DNA of 64,000 nt. Origin: Flavobacteriaceae bacterium UJ101. Its GTDB lineage: Bacteria > Bacteroidota > Bacteroidia > Flavobacteriales > UJ101. The notes below the pieces were generated by a model. That model searched no databases, was not told the origin of the DNA, and saw only the letters and a program-made list of their open reading frames with translations. Position 1 is the stretch's first letter; each line of letters starts with the position of its first letter. This document shows, piece by piece, positions 34,626 through 43,916 of the stretch. Position numbers and translations under genes: made by a program. Where the stretch lies: positions 2,552,501 through 2,616,500 of the forward strand of contig CP016269.1 of assembly GCA_001880285.1 (NCBI GenBank). The letters run 5' to 3'.

Positions 34626-35609
34626 TTATTCAATAAAGTTTAGCGGTTTAGATGTTATTTTTTTATATACTTTTCTAGGGTAAATCATATAATACCAGAT
34701 GATAAAAGATAGAGTTCCTAAGCTAATAATCGTTTTAGGAATCCAAATCATTTCATCTGCAAAACGTGTAACATACCCCTCAATAAAGGCTGCAAATGTA
34801 ATAAAAGGAATTGTGCTGATGTAAACTTTTATTGCCGCCGCCGCACCATTACGAATGGATAATTTTCTAGAATAATTTTTAGGAAATAGTAAACTCCCTC
34901 CAAGCATTAACCCTGACATTAAAGCTATTACAATAGAAAAAATTTCAAAGGCTCCATGCATCCAAATTCCTAATGCGGATTCTAAAAGTAGATTTTCAGT
35001 ATGAAAAAAATATTGAAAAGCTCCTACCATAATACCATTCTTAAAAGCAAAGTAGATTGATCCTATTCCGAAAATAATACCAGAGGTAAAAACCATAACA
35101 GAAATACGTAGATTATTTAATCCTATTCCTATAAAACTTTCAAAAGCAGACCCCGTTTTATAAACATTTAATGGATCTCCATTTTTAATGTTCTCTTTTG
35201 TCATCTCAACATAGCTTGTCCCTAATATTTCTTCAACATATAAAGGATCTTGTATGGAAGAATAAACCCCAACAGCTATAAAAAATATAAAGATGATAAA
35301 GGCAATTAACATATAATGCCTATTTTTATAAAGTGTTAAAGGTAAATCGTATTTAAAGAAATAAGAAATTTGTCCCCAACTTGTAGCACGAGAAGTATAA
35401 ATCTTGTGAAAAGCCCGGGCAGATAAATCATTTAAATATTGAATGGTTTTGCTTTTAGGATAATAAGTTTGAGCATAGGCTAAGTCGTTGGTTAAATGGA
35501 TAAATAAATCAGCTAGTTCATCGGGAGTTTTTTCTGTTTTCCCAAACAAAGCTTTTTCAAAATCCAACCATTTTTGCTTATTTTGCTTTATGAATGCAAC
35601 TTCTCTCAT
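34626..35609 (-). CDS. SpoIIM-family (stage II sporulation protein M-like) membrane protein
   Basis: From ATG 35609 (MREVAFIKQNKQKW) the product has 327 residues. The first ~90 are cytoplasmic and helical; then about six membrane helices follow, including ISVMVFTSGIIFGIGSIYF and the family-typical LLESALGIWMHGAFEI segment. In non-sporulating Bacteroidota this family stands next to MoxR/DUF58/RDD genes. I chose 35609 over 35627 because a TACATTTG promoter box on the - strand (35632-35625) overlaps the longer start. Confidence 0.88.
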   Translation of the reverse strand: MREVAFIKQNKQKWLDFEKALFGKTEKTPDELADLFIHLTNDLAYAQTYYPKSKTIQYLNDLSARAFHKIYTSRATSWGQISYFFKYDLPLTLYKNRHYMLIAFIIFIFFIAVGVYSSIQDPLYVEEILGTSYVEMTKENIKNGDPLNVYKTGSAFESFIGIGLNNLRISVMVFTSGIIFGIGSIYFAFKNGIMVGAFQYFFHTENLLLESALGIWMHGAFEIFSIVIALMSGLMLGGSLLFPKNYSRKLSIRNGAAAAIKVYISTIPFITFAAFIEGYVTRFADEMIWIPKTIISLGTLSFIIWYYMIYPRKVYKKITSKPLNFIE

Positions 35610-35624
35610 AGTATTGAGTTGTAA

Positions 35625-35632
35625 CAAATGTA
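35625..35632 (-). promoter_or_regulatory. Putative -7 box of the SpoIIM-to-DUF58 block
   Basis: TACATTTG on the - strand, 15 bp before the ATG at 35609. It decides the start of the SpoIIM gene and lies only ~7 bp from the divergent RDD gene start. Confidence 0.55.
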
Positions 35633-35638
35633 TGAAAA

Positions 35639-36418
35639 ATGAACGATATTCAGATTACAACTTCCCAAAATGTTGCAGTGAATTTTAATTTAGGTTCAGT
35701 GGGGCATCGAGTGGGAGCTTATTTGATTGATTTTATAATAAAATGTGCCTATATGTTTATTGTAGGGACTGCTTTTGAGCGTTATACAAGTGATAATACA
35801 GAAATAGGAATCGTTTTTCTTTTCAGTCCAGTTTATTTTTATACACTTTTAAGTGAAATTTTAATGGGAGGCCAAACCATAGGGAAAAAAATAGTCGGTA
35901 TTAAAGTGGTAAAATTAGAAGGATACGCAGCAGGTGTTAAAGAGTTTTTTTTACGATGGGTATTAAATGATGTGTGGTTGTTTTTATCATTATCCATCGT
36001 TGCATATGCTTTTTCAGGAAGTTGGGAAGTTTGGCTAAGTTTGTTTCCCTTAATATTTATTGTAGATTTTATCGTTATGGTAGTAAGTAAAAAAAATCAA
36101 CGAATAGGTGATATTTTAGCAGGGACAACAACTGTTACAATACGGAATCATACGCATATAAATCAGACTATCTTAGAAAATCTGTCAGAAGGTTATCAAC
36201 CTGTTTATTCGCAGGTTATCAAATTAACTGATGGAGATGCTAGAATTATAAAGGAAGCGTTTAAAACAGCACGTAATTTGAACGATAAAGCCACATTAAA
36301 ACGATTACGAAAACGTATTGAAGATGTTATAGAAATTCAAGATCAAGAAAAAACCGATATTCAATTTATAGCTACGGTGATGAGAGATTTTAATTATTAT
36401 ACTCAAGATATGGTTTAA
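35639..36418 (+). CDS. RDD-family membrane protein
   Basis: A 259-residue inner-membrane protein. The RDD domain spans residues ~20-165 with its hallmark GHRVGAYLIDFIIK, then GGQTIGKKIVGIKVV and NQRIGDILAGTTTV. A ~90-residue soluble helical tail follows (RIIKEAFKTARNLNDKATLKRLRKRIEDV). It is divergent from the SpoIIM gene, with only 29 bp between starts. RDD proteins are often found with SpoIIM and MoxR; some act in ion exchange. Function in this organism is unknown. Confidence 0.9.
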   Translation: MNDIQITTSQNVAVNFNLGSVGHRVGAYLIDFIIKCAYMFIVGTAFERYTSDNTEIGIVFLFSPVYFYTLLSEILMGGQTIGKKIVGIKVVKLEGYAAGVKEFFLRWVLNDVWLFLSLSIVAYAFSGSWEVWLSLFPLIFIVDFIVMVVSKKNQRIGDILAGTTTVTIRNHTHINQTILENLSEGYQPVYSQVIKLTDGDARIIKEAFKTARNLNDKATLKRLRKRIEDVIEIQDQEKTDIQFIATVMRDFNYYTQDMV

Positions 36419-36530
36419 ATTGAAATCATAGTATTTTATAGTCATTATATTACTTTTCATGGTTAATTTTAAATTACAACTTACTAATTTTACTATATTG
36501 CCGTATTTTTAAAGAAAGTATATTATAGAA

Positions 36531-37145
36531 ATGGAAGTTGTAACTATTTTAGATATTATAGGAACAGGTTTTTTTGCTATTTCAGGAGCTTTGTCAGCTA
36601 TGAATAAGCGATTGGACTTGTTTGGAGTTTTTATCATTGCAGGAGCAACAGCAATAGGAGGAGGAACTATTCGTGATTTATTAATAGGTGATCAACCAGT
36701 TGCTTGGATCAGATCATTAGTTTACCCAACTACCATTTTTGTAGGATACATTCTAGCTATTCTTTTTAGAGAAAAATTAGGCTATTTAAGAAGAACCTTT
36801 TTTATTTTTGATACAATTGGATTGGCTATTTTTACTATTGTAGGAGTTGAAAAAGGATTGAATTTTGGAATAGATCCTTTTTTGTGTGTTATGTTAGGTA
36901 TGATGACAGGTACCTTTGGAGGAGTTACACGTGATATATTGATAAATGATGTTCCTCTAATTTTTCATAAAGAAATATATGCCTTAGCAAGCGTTTCAGG
37001 AGGATTACTTTTTATTTTACTATATAAAATAGGTATTGAAGATAATATAATTTATATATCAACCGTTTTAACTGTTATAATTATTAGAACAATAGTAGTT
37101 CGGTATAATATTTCATTACCCACAATTTATCATGATAAAAAATAA
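36531..37145 (+). CDS. Trimeric intracellular cation channel (TRIC/UPF0126) family protein
   Basis: A 204-residue membrane protein with seven predicted helices made of two repeated halves. GTGFFAISGALSAMNKR and IAGATAIGGGTIRDLLIG in the first half correspond to IFTIVGVEKG and MLGMMTGTFGGVTRDILIN in the second; the GGG-T-RD/GG-T-RD pairs are diagnostic. Bacterial members form homotrimeric cation channels. Its 3' end overlaps the NUDIX gene by 14 bp. Confidence 0.93.
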   Translation: MEVVTILDIIGTGFFAISGALSAMNKRLDLFGVFIIAGATAIGGGTIRDLLIGDQPVAWIRSLVYPTTIFVGYILAILFREKLGYLRRTFFIFDTIGLAIFTIVGVEKGLNFGIDPFLCVMLGMMTGTFGGVTRDILINDVPLIFHKEIYALASVSGGLLFILLYKIGIEDNIIYISTVLTVIIIRTIVVRYNISLPTIYHDKK

Positions 37146-37758
37146 ATTAGAAGAACTTATAAATCATATTCAGTATACAAAATTAAGGGGAGAAGAAGCA
37201 CATAAAGAGATGTCTCCAACAAATCGTAGTATTTCTGCAAAAGGAGTAAATATAAATGAAATTCGAAAAGCTTCCGTTTTAATTGTATTATATGGAGAGG
37301 CAGAAACAATTAATTTTCCTTTGATAGAACGTCATGTATATGAAGGGAATCATTCTGGAGAAATAGGTTTGCCAGGAGGGAAAATAGAAGATTTTGATCA
37401 AAATACTTCTAGTGCAGCATTAAGAGAAACAGAAGAGGAATTAGGTATTTTACGTGATGATATAGAGATTATAAAAGAATTAACATCTATATATATTCCT
37501 CCAAGTAATTTTTTGGTAACACCTTATATTGGTTTTTTATCTAAAAAACCAGATTATGTGCCAGATCCTATCGAGGTGAAGAATATTATAGATATATCCG
37601 TTAATCAATTGGTTAATGAAGATAATAAAATAAAAGTATCTATTGATAAAAAACATATACAGGCAACAGTACCTGCTTTTCAGTTTGAAAATCATATCGT
37701 TTGGGGAGCAACCGCTTGTATACTAAATGAATTAAAATATTTACTAAAAAATCATTAG
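37132..37758 (+). CDS. NUDIX hydrolase, CoA pyrophosphatase type
   Basis: A 208-residue hydrolase. The Nudix box is GGKIEDFDQNTSSAALRETE followed by EELG (residues ~80-103), and upstream LPLIERH/NHSGEIGLPGG matches the CoA-pyrophosphatase (NudL/YeaB) signature (SGEI-PGG). It would cleave CoA or related dinucleotides to 3',5'-ADP and phosphopantetheine. The start overlaps the TRIC gene by 14 bp; the acyltransferase follows after 25 bp. Confidence 0.9.
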   Translation: MIKNKLEELINHIQYTKLRGEEAHKEMSPTNRSISAKGVNINEIRKASVLIVLYGEAETINFPLIERHVYEGNHSGEIGLPGGKIEDFDQNTSSAALRETEEELGILRDDIEIIKELTSIYIPPSNFLVTPYIGFLSKKPDYVPDPIEVKNIIDISVNQLVNEDNKIKVSIDKKHIQATVPAFQFENHIVWGATACILNELKYLLKNH

Positions 37759-37783
37759 ATTTGTCAGATTACTAAAATCCTAT

Positions 37784-38596
37784 ATGGAACAGAAAAAGAA
37801 AAAAGGAAATTTATTTGTTAACCCATTCGGTCATTTACATATTGTTAAACGATTCCTAATTTTTATTTTTGGAATTATTTCTTATAATCGATATAATGGA
37901 TTTAACAAATTAAAAATATCAGGAACAGAATATTTACATGGTTTAGATCCTAAAGGAGTTCTGTTTGTATCTAATCATCAAACGTATTTTGCAGATGTTT
38001 TTGCTATGTATCATGTGATGTGTAGTGTTAATAACGGTTATGATAATACAATTAAAAACCCAATTTATTTGTTAAATCCTAAAGTGGATATGTATTATGT
38101 AGCAGCTAAAGAAACAATGAATAAAGGTTTTTTAGCAAAAGTTTTTGGCTATGCAGGGGCAATTACTGTTAAAAGAACTTGGCGTAGCGCAGGTAAAGAT
38201 GTTAAACGAAAAGTAGATTTTTCTGAAATTTCGAATATTGGAATAGCATTAGAAAATGGATGGGTTATTACATTTCCTCAAGGAACTACAAAAGCTTTTA
38301 TGCCGGGTAGAAAAGGAACGGCTCATGTTATTAAAAAATATAAACCTGTGGTAGTACCCGTTGTTATTGATGGTTTTAGAAGAGCTTTCGATAAAAAAGG
38401 ATTGATTGTTAAAAAAAGAGGTGTCGAACAAAAAATGACATTCAAAGAACCTTTAGATATTGATTACGAAAACGAAAGTACTGAATCTATTATGAAAAAG
38501 ATAATGGATGCTATTGAGCAATCTCCTGAATTTTTAAAAGTAAAACCACTTGAAAATCAAGAAGAGGAAGAGATTACACCTAGAAACTTTTATTAA
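37784..38596 (+). CDS. 1-acyl-sn-glycerol-3-phosphate acyltransferase (PlsC-like)
   Basis: A 270-residue acyltransferase of phospholipid synthesis. The catalytic NHQTYFAD (HX4D) lies near residues 65-72, and FPQGTTKAF is the second, phosphate-binding motif (FPEGTR in most members, with Gln for Glu here). An N-terminal hydrophobic segment (RFLIFIFGIISYN) anchors it to the membrane. The last 25 residues are acidic (ENQEEEEITPR). A bidirectional terminator follows. Confidence 0.9.
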   Translation: MEQKKKKGNLFVNPFGHLHIVKRFLIFIFGIISYNRYNGFNKLKISGTEYLHGLDPKGVLFVSNHQTYFADVFAMYHVMCSVNNGYDNTIKNPIYLLNPKVDMYYVAAKETMNKGFLAKVFGYAGAITVKRTWRSAGKDVKRKVDFSEISNIGIALENGWVITFPQGTTKAFMPGRKGTAHVIKKYKPVVVPVVIDGFRRAFDKKGLIVKKRGVEQKMTFKEPLDIDYENESTESIMKKIMDAIEQSPEFLKVKPLENQEEEEITPRNFY

Positions 38597-38620
38597 ATAA
38601 AAGTTTAAATTGAAATATAA

Positions 38621-38655
38621 AAAAGCGTTCAAACATTTATGTTTGAACGCTTTTT
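38621..38655. terminator. Bidirectional rho-independent terminator
   Basis: AAAAGCGTTCAAAC (38621-38634) pairs with GTTTGAACGCTTTT (38641-38654) across a 6-base loop, between convergent genes. Confidence 0.92.
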
Positions 38656-38678
38656 ATCATATTCTTTTGTTCTATGTT

Positions 38679-39902
38679 CTAAGGAACTTTAATTTCTTCT
38701 AAAGTGATGAATACTTTAGTTGAGGAACAACTCCCAGCTGGACAAGTGGTTGTATTTGCTGCAGAACCAGGTGTTGATGACCCCATCATAAATCGTATAT
38801 TATAAAAGGTTTTATCACTACTGTCGGTTGCTGTAAAAGCATATATTCGTTGCTCTGGTAATCCTGATGCATAAACTCCAGGATCACCCCAACTAGGAAA
38901 GTTTCCAGCAGTTTGCCCTGTTGCAGTAACCAATCCTGCTGCACTTCCGTTGTATCCAGCCCATTGGTTTGCAGGAAGTCTTACCTGATTGGCCATAGAT
39001 CCTCCCATTCCTCCATATACAAAATGAACATTCTGAATGATGTCTATTGTGGAAGATGAATTGTTACGAATTTGAAGATTTGAGTCTGCAAAGGCAGTAC
39101 CTGTAGGTACAAAACAACGTACAGAGAAATTTCCATCAGGAGAGTCAATTACTATATCATACCCTTGTCTTCCATCAGCTGTAGTAAGTTCTAAAGATCC
39201 TAATACGGCTACCTTCTTAATATCCGCATTACTTGATGATGCTCCTACTACTGCATCACAATTTGTAAAGCTACTTCCTGTAGTTAATCCAATTCCAATA
39301 CCTGCTAAACCTGTTGAAGTAATATTAAAAGTTGCTGTAGTAGGTGAAGCTGCTGTTGGAGTTCCACTTACTACAAAAGTAAGTTCTCCATTTCCTACTT
39401 CTAATTTTCCTCCTTGTAATACAGCTGTTAAATTGTTTGTTGCAGCACTTGGTCCAATAGTATATCCACCATTGTATTGTCCTCCATTACCACCTGAATA
39501 CGGTACTTTAAGTATATAATCCGTTATAGCAGTATCTGGATAAGTAGTCGGAGATAAAACTGCATTTGCACAATTAATATCAGTTAATTCAGCTGGCGTA
39601 GAAGTTGAATTGTCCATAATTCTCCACTCTGTTCCATTCCAAAAATAGAAACCTTTTGCCAGACTTCCACCACTATTATATACTATCAATCCTTCAGGTT
39701 GAGTACTGTCTCCGTCTAAGTCCACTGTAGAAGAAGTTAAAGTAACACGAGGTACTAAAACTCCTTTGTCAGTTGATACCACATCTAATACTGATTCACT
39801 GTTTGGGTTATCGATTCCAATACCTACTTGGGCATTGATGGCTAATGAACAGCCCAATAGCACTAACATGCCTATGGCATGTTTAAAATAATTTTTTTTC
39901 AT
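38679..39902 (-). CDS. Secreted VGIG-type surface protein (copy 1 of 3)
   Basis: A 407-residue exported protein; signal peptide 1-24 ([10 protein letters not shown]). Right after cleavage comes the module [30 protein letters not shown] and [13 protein letters not shown]. The same module heads the genes at 57455 and 58346. The rest is Ser/Thr/Gly-rich beta sequence without an enzymatic motif; four cysteines cluster near the end ([11 protein letters not shown]). Such proteins are frequent in Bacteroidota and are presumed surface or extracellular; function unknown. A 254-bp leader precedes the start. Confidence 0.85.
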   Translation of the reverse strand: MKKNYFKHAIGMLVLLGCSLAINAQVGIGIDNPNSESVLDVVSTDKGVLVPRVTLTSSTVDLDGDSTQPEGLIVYNSGGSLAKGFYFWNGTEWRIMDNSTSTPAELTDINCANAVLSPTTYPDTAITDYILKVPYSGGNGGQYNGGYTIGPSAATNNLTAVLQGGKLEVGNGELTFVVSGTPTAASPTTATFNITSTGLAGIGIGLTTGSSFTNCDAVVGASSSNADIKKVAVLGSLELTTADGRQGYDIVIDSPDGNFSVRCFVPTGTAFADSNLQIRNNSSSTIDIIQNVHFVYGGMGGSMANQVRLPANQWAGYNGSAAGLVTATGQTAGNFPSWGDPGVYASGLPEQRIYAFTATDSSDKTFYNIRFMMGSSTPGSAANTTTCPAGSCSSTKVFITLEEIKVP

Positions 39903-40027
39903 AATTTTCCCTTATCTATGTGATTAAAATATATCCCCAGTTCATATAAATATACTATACATACTTACATATGTTTAATATAATACGCAAAACAATTAAA
40001 AACATACTACAAAGTATTTATTATTCG

Positions 40028-40039
40028 TTACTATAGTAA
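40028..40039. promoter_or_regulatory. Palindrome in the gap before mpl
   Basis: TTACTATAGTAA is a perfect 12-bp palindrome in the 254-bp divergent gap 39903-40156. In sequence this AT-rich it could be chance; nothing else is distinct in the gap. Confidence 0.25.
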
Positions 40040-40156
40040 TATAATTTAGATAAATGGTAATGATTTATAGGTGAATGGAATTGTAGAGAATAGTGTTATA
40101 ATCTAAAATAAATACCTTAAATTTACTTCTTCAAATTAAAAACGTCGGTTTTACAA

Positions 40157-41503
40157 GTGAAAGTACATTTTATAGCAATAGGAGGGAGTGCCATGCATAA
40201 TTTAGCTATGGCTTTACATACAAAAGGTTTTCAAGTAACGGGTTCTGATGATGCTATTTTTGAGCCATCAAAATCTCGATTAGAAGCAAAAGGGTTACTA
40301 CCTAATGAAATGGGATGGTTCCCTGAGAAAATCACAGCAGATTTAGATGCTATTATTTTAGGAATGCATGCTCATGATGATAATCCTGAATTGGCTAAAG
40401 CAAAGCAATTAGGATTAAAAATTTATTCTTATCCTGAGTATTTATATGAACAGTCGAAAGATAAAACACGAGTGGTTATTGGAGGATCTCATGGGAAAAC
40501 AACCATAACATCGATGATTTTACATGTATTACATTACCATGAAATTGAGGTTGATTACATGGTTGGAGCACAATTGGAAGGATTTGATTGTATGGTGAAA
40601 TTAACTGAAGAAAATGATTTTATTGTTTTAGAAGGAGATGAATATTTGTCTTCTACATTGGATCGTCGCCCAAAATTTCATTTGTATAAACCTAATATAG
40701 CTTTATTGAGTGGAATAGCATGGGATCACATTAATGTGTTTCCAACTTTTGAAAATTATGTAGAACAATTTAGAATTTTTGTGTCTTCCATAACAAATGG
40801 GGGAGCTATGATATATAATATTCAAGACGAATATGTAAAAGATGTAGTAGAGAATACAGATAATATTCTTAAAAAGTTTCCTTACGAAATACCTACTCAT
40901 ACAATTGATGATGGTGTTACATTATTAGATACCCAAGATGGTCTTATTCCTTTAGAAGTTTTTGGAGATCATAATTTATCAAATATGGAGGGAGCGCGTT
41001 TAATTTGTAATCAAATGAGTGTAACGGATGAAATGTTTTATGAAGCAATTCAGAGCTTTAAAGGTGCTTCAAAACGTTTGGAAATTTTAATAGAAAAGCC
41101 AACATATAAAGTTTTTAAAGACTTTGCACATTCCCCTTCAAAGGTTAAGGCAACCACAGAGGCAGTTAAAAAACAGTTTGCTAACCGAAAAGTGATTGCT
41201 TGTTTAGAATTGCATACATATAGTAGTTTGAATGCAGATTTTACAGAGTTGTATCAAGGAGCTCTAGATCAGGCAGATGAACCGATTGTGTATTATAGTG
41301 AAGAAGCATTGAAAATTAAACGTATGGAAAAGCTTTCAGAAGATTTTATTAAAAATTCATTTAAAAATGATCGATTGAATGTTTTTACTAATCCAGAAGA
41401 TTTGAAACAACACTTAAAATCGATAGAGAAGGAGGGAACGGTTTTTTTAATGATGAGTTCAGGTAACTATGGAGGAATTGATTTAATGGAAATATTTAAT
41501 TAA
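40157..41503 (+). CDS. mpl: UDP-N-acetylmuramate:L-alanyl-gamma-D-glutamyl-meso-diaminopimelate ligase
   Basis: Recycles murein tripeptide by ligating it to UDP-MurNAc. The 448-residue Mur ligase has N-terminal VHFIAIGGSAMHNLAMAL, ATP loop VIGGSHGKTTITSM, acceptor-site LEGDEYLSSTLDRRPKF and C-terminal FKDFAHSPSKVKATT. Length and motifs separate it from MurC. Translation starts at GTG (40157); no in-frame ATG is close. It points to meso-DAP peptidoglycan with recycling, in agreement with the NagZ-type enzyme at 16520. The pentapeptide gene follows after 20 bp. Confidence 0.94.
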   Translation: MKVHFIAIGGSAMHNLAMALHTKGFQVTGSDDAIFEPSKSRLEAKGLLPNEMGWFPEKITADLDAIILGMHAHDDNPELAKAKQLGLKIYSYPEYLYEQSKDKTRVVIGGSHGKTTITSMILHVLHYHEIEVDYMVGAQLEGFDCMVKLTEENDFIVLEGDEYLSSTLDRRPKFHLYKPNIALLSGIAWDHINVFPTFENYVEQFRIFVSSITNGGAMIYNIQDEYVKDVVENTDNILKKFPYEIPTHTIDDGVTLLDTQDGLIPLEVFGDHNLSNMEGARLICNQMSVTDEMFYEAIQSFKGASKRLEILIEKPTYKVFKDFAHSPSKVKATTEAVKKQFANRKVIACLELHTYSSLNADFTELYQGALDQADEPIVYYSEEALKIKRMEKLSEDFIKNSFKNDRLNVFTNPEDLKQHLKSIEKEGTVFLMMSSGNYGGIDLMEIFN

Positions 41504-41523
41504 TATAATGTAGAAGTTCTTTG

Positions 41524-42093
41524 ATGAAGGAATATATAGCAAATGAAACTTTTGAAAAATATAATTTTTCAGAAATACCTTTTAAAAAAGGAGAATATGA
41601 ATTATGTGAGTTTTTTCATTGCGATTTTGCGGAGGTTAATCTTTCAGAAGTAAATTTTATAGATTGTGAATTTCATCATTGTAATTTAAGTTTAACCAAC
41701 TTAAACAGAACATCTTTTCAAAATATAAAGTTTAAAAATTGTAAGATGTTAGGAATGAATTTTAGTCGTTGTCATGATTTTGGTTTTTCAATTTATATTG
41801 AAGATTGCCAATTAAGTCACGCATCTTTTTATAAAGTTAATTTGCGTAATACTTCATTCCTAAATTCCAAACTTCATGAAGTTGATTTTACAGGTTGTGA
41901 TTTAACTAAAGCTCGTTTTTCAAAAAGTGATTTGTTAAATGCAACTTTTTATAATACAATACTTAAAGAAGCTAATTTTAAAGAATCATATAACTATATT
42001 ATTGATCCAGAGCTTAATCAGATTAATAAGGCACTGTTTTCTTTAGAAGGAATTCAGGGACTTTTGAGTAAATATGATATAAAAATTGAATGA
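41524..42093 (+). CDS. Pentapeptide-repeat protein (Qnr/McbG-like)
   Basis: A 189-residue right-handed quadrilateral beta-helix protein. A(D/N)LxN-type pentads run almost unbroken over residues ~30-155 (NLSEVNFIDCEFHHC, NLRNTSFLNS, DFTGCDLTKARF). The C-terminal FSLEGIQGLLSKYDIKIE is the helical dimerisation tail typical of Qnr and related chromosomal proteins that mimic DNA and bind gyrase. No resistance claim can be made from sequence. I use ATG 41524; a TTG precedes it by one codon. The OsmC gene follows 1 bp after the stop. Confidence 0.9.
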   Translation: MKEYIANETFEKYNFSEIPFKKGEYELCEFFHCDFAEVNLSEVNFIDCEFHHCNLSLTNLNRTSFQNIKFKNCKMLGMNFSRCHDFGFSIYIEDCQLSHASFYKVNLRNTSFLNSKLHEVDFTGCDLTKARFSKSDLLNATFYNTILKEANFKESYNYIIDPELNQINKALFSLEGIQGLLSKYDIKIE

Positions 42094-42094
42094 C

Positions 42095-42493
42095 ATGCCT
42101 ATAACAACCGTTACATTAAATGATCAAGATTATTTAACAACCGTTCGCCATGAAGAATTCTTATATCATGCGGATGAACCAAAAGAGTTGGGAGGAGAAA
42201 ATTTATTTGCAACACCTTCGCAATATTTGTTAGGATCGTTGGGTTCGTGTACTGCTATCACACTTAGAATGTATGCAAAACGTAAAGAGTGGGATCTAGG
42301 AGAAATAACGATAGCATTACGTTTTGTAGATCAATTAGTAGAAGGAAAAACAATTCGTACAATAGAAAAGAAATTGAATTTCTCAAATGGTGAGAATTTG
42401 GAAGAAAAACAAATAAAACGATTGTATACTATTGCTGAAAAATGTCCTGTTGCCAAAATTATTAAAGGAGAAACTAAAATTATAACAGTCTAA
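42095..42493 (+). CDS. OsmC-family protein
   Basis: A 132-residue OsmC/Ohr-superfamily protein, predicted to reduce organic hydroperoxides with two cysteines: LGSCTAITLRMYAKRK (first Cys, ~residue 53) and KCPVAKII (second, ~120). It belongs to the YhfA-like group rather than Ohr. The ATG at 42095 comes 1 bp after the pentapeptide stop. Its TAA overlaps the next ATG (TAATG at 42491-42495). Confidence 0.92.
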   Translation: MPITTVTLNDQDYLTTVRHEEFLYHADEPKELGGENLFATPSQYLLGSLGSCTAITLRMYAKRKEWDLGEITIALRFVDQLVEGKTIRTIEKKLNFSNGENLEEKQIKRLYTIAEKCPVAKIIKGETKIITV

Positions 42494-42861
42494 TGAAAGG
42501 AGAAGAATTGACAGAATTAGAAATTCATCATCTAGGAATGAACTATATCGGAGAGATACTTGAGAATGATGGTTTTGAGTTTTTAGCGATTAATTCTAAA
42601 TTAAAGAAACATCCTCAATTTGTATGTTTTAAAAAAGGGGAATCTACATTATTTGTATTGGTGAAAACAGTATTGTTTCCTAGAGATCCTGATTTATACG
42701 ATCAAAGATTAATCGAAAAAGTGAAGCAACGAGCGAAAGAAAGTGATGCTAGGGTATGGTTTGTAGGTGTTGGACTGTCTCATGCTGAAGATGTGACAAA
42801 GAAATTATTAAAGGGAGATTCTTATAAAATAAAATCTTCAGGATTTAAGAAAATACTATAA
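42493..42861 (+). CDS. Conserved Bacteroidota protein of unknown function
   Basis: A 122-residue soluble protein with conserved-looking blocks LEIHHLGMNYIGEILENDGFEF, NSKLKKHPQFVCFKKG and VWFVGVGLSHAED. From memory, homologues are sometimes labelled as Na+-translocating NADH-quinone reductase subunit F, but there is no ferredoxin cysteine cluster, FAD or NADH motif here, so that name is unsupported. The fold looks like a small alpha/beta (restriction-endonuclease-like or similar) protein. Start overlaps OsmC by 1 bp; ApbE follows after 32 bp. Its association with ApbE may explain the inherited label. Confidence 0.8.
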   Translation: MKGEELTELEIHHLGMNYIGEILENDGFEFLAINSKLKKHPQFVCFKKGESTLFVLVKTVLFPRDPDLYDQRLIEKVKQRAKESDARVWFVGVGLSHAEDVTKKLLKGDSYKIKSSGFKKIL

Positions 42862-42893
42862 ATTAAGATAATCTTACTCTAAAAAATAACAAA

Positions 42894-43901
42894 ATGAATT
42901 CAAAAATAACATTTTACTTCTCACTTCTCACTTTTTACTTTCTTCTCTTTTCATTTTTTTCATGTACTTCTTCTCAATCTGATTGGAAGTTGTCGCAAGG
43001 AGAAGTTTTTGGAACTACTTATGGAATACGATATGAAGCCAAAGAAGATTTTCAAGAAGCTTTTGATAGTGCTTTTTTAGCAATTAATCAATCCATGTCT
43101 ACCTATGATTCTTCTTCTTTGATTTCGAAGTTAAATAGTGGAGAAAAACGGGTGTTAGACCCGATGTTTGTAGAAGTTTTTACAAGGGCAAAAGAGTATA
43201 ATGAAGTAACAAAAGGATATTTAGATCCAACTATTGGTGATGTAGTGAATGCTTGGGGGTTTGGGGCTAAAGAAAAATTAGCACAAATTGATTCCGTTAA
43301 AATCGATTCTTTAATGCGTTTTGTAGGTATTCAAAACCTCAAAATTGAAAATAATCAATTAATTAAAAAATATCCAGAGACTTATTTAGAATTTAATGCT
43401 TTTGCAAAAGGTTATGCTTTGGATATTGTAGCTCGAATTTTAAATCAGCATGAAGTACAAAATTATTTAATTGAAATAGGAGGAGAGATTCGTTGTAAAG
43501 GAACTAACACAAAAGGAAAACATTGGTTGGTAGGTATAGATAAGCCTGTTGAGAATACAATTCATGGGGAGTTATCTGCTAAAGCTACTCTTTTCAATCA
43601 AAGTATGGCGACTTCAGGGAATTACCGTAAGTATTATGAGGATGAAATGGGAAATAAATATGTTCATACCATAGATCCACATACAGGATACCCAGCTCGT
43701 TCTAATTTATTGAGTGCTGTGGTTATTGCTGAAGATTGTATGACAGCAGATGCTTATGCAACCGCTTTTATGGCTATGGGAATGGAGAAAGTTCAATTGT
43801 TTTTATCTGAAAACCCTACCATTCAGAGTATGTTATTGTACGCAGATAAACAAGGGGGGATTAAAATATGGACTACTAAAGATTTTCCAATGGTTAAATA
43901 A
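42894..43901 (+). CDS. apbE: FAD:protein FMN transferase (ApbE), lipoprotein
   Basis: Attaches FMN covalently to a threonine of target proteins such as NqrB/NqrC or Rnf subunits in the periplasm. The 335-residue product has a lipoprotein signal ending FFSCTSSQ (Cys ~24), then YDSSSLISKLN, GYLDPTIGDVVNAWGFG, FNAFAKGYALDIVA, IEIGGEIRCKG, HTIDPHTGYPA and CMTADAYATAFMAMG, the full ApbE set. The signal-peptide codons are built on a TTACTTCTCACTTCTCAC-type heptamer repeat. The 43917 gene follows after 15 bp. Confidence 0.95.
   Translation: MNSKITFYFSLLTFYFLLFSFFSCTSSQSDWKLSQGEVFGTTYGIRYEAKEDFQEAFDSAFLAINQSMSTYDSSSLISKLNSGEKRVLDPMFVEVFTRAKEYNEVTKGYLDPTIGDVVNAWGFGAKEKLAQIDSVKIDSLMRFVGIQNLKIENNQLIKKYPETYLEFNAFAKGYALDIVARILNQHEVQNYLIEIGGEIRCKGTNTKGKHWLVGIDKPVENTIHGELSAKATLFNQSMATSGNYRKYYEDEMGNKYVHTIDPHTGYPARSNLLSAVVIAEDCMTADAYATAFMAMGMEKVQLFLSENPTIQSMLLYADKQGGIKIWTTKDFPMVK
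42914..42940. repeat. CACTTNT heptamer repeat inside the apbE signal-peptide codons
   Basis: TTACTTCTCACTTCTCAC followed by TTTTTACTT: about four units of a T(T/C)ACTT(C/T)-type heptamer. A similar run is at 19718-19738, and an AAGTATGAAGTAGT run at 46108-46135. Confidence 0.5.
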
Positions 43902-43916
43902 TAAGAAATATATTTT

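Noticed and set aside
42493-42861. Na+-translocating NADH-quinone reductase subunit F
   Set aside because: No ferredoxin cysteines, FAD- or NADH-binding motifs; length far below NqrF.
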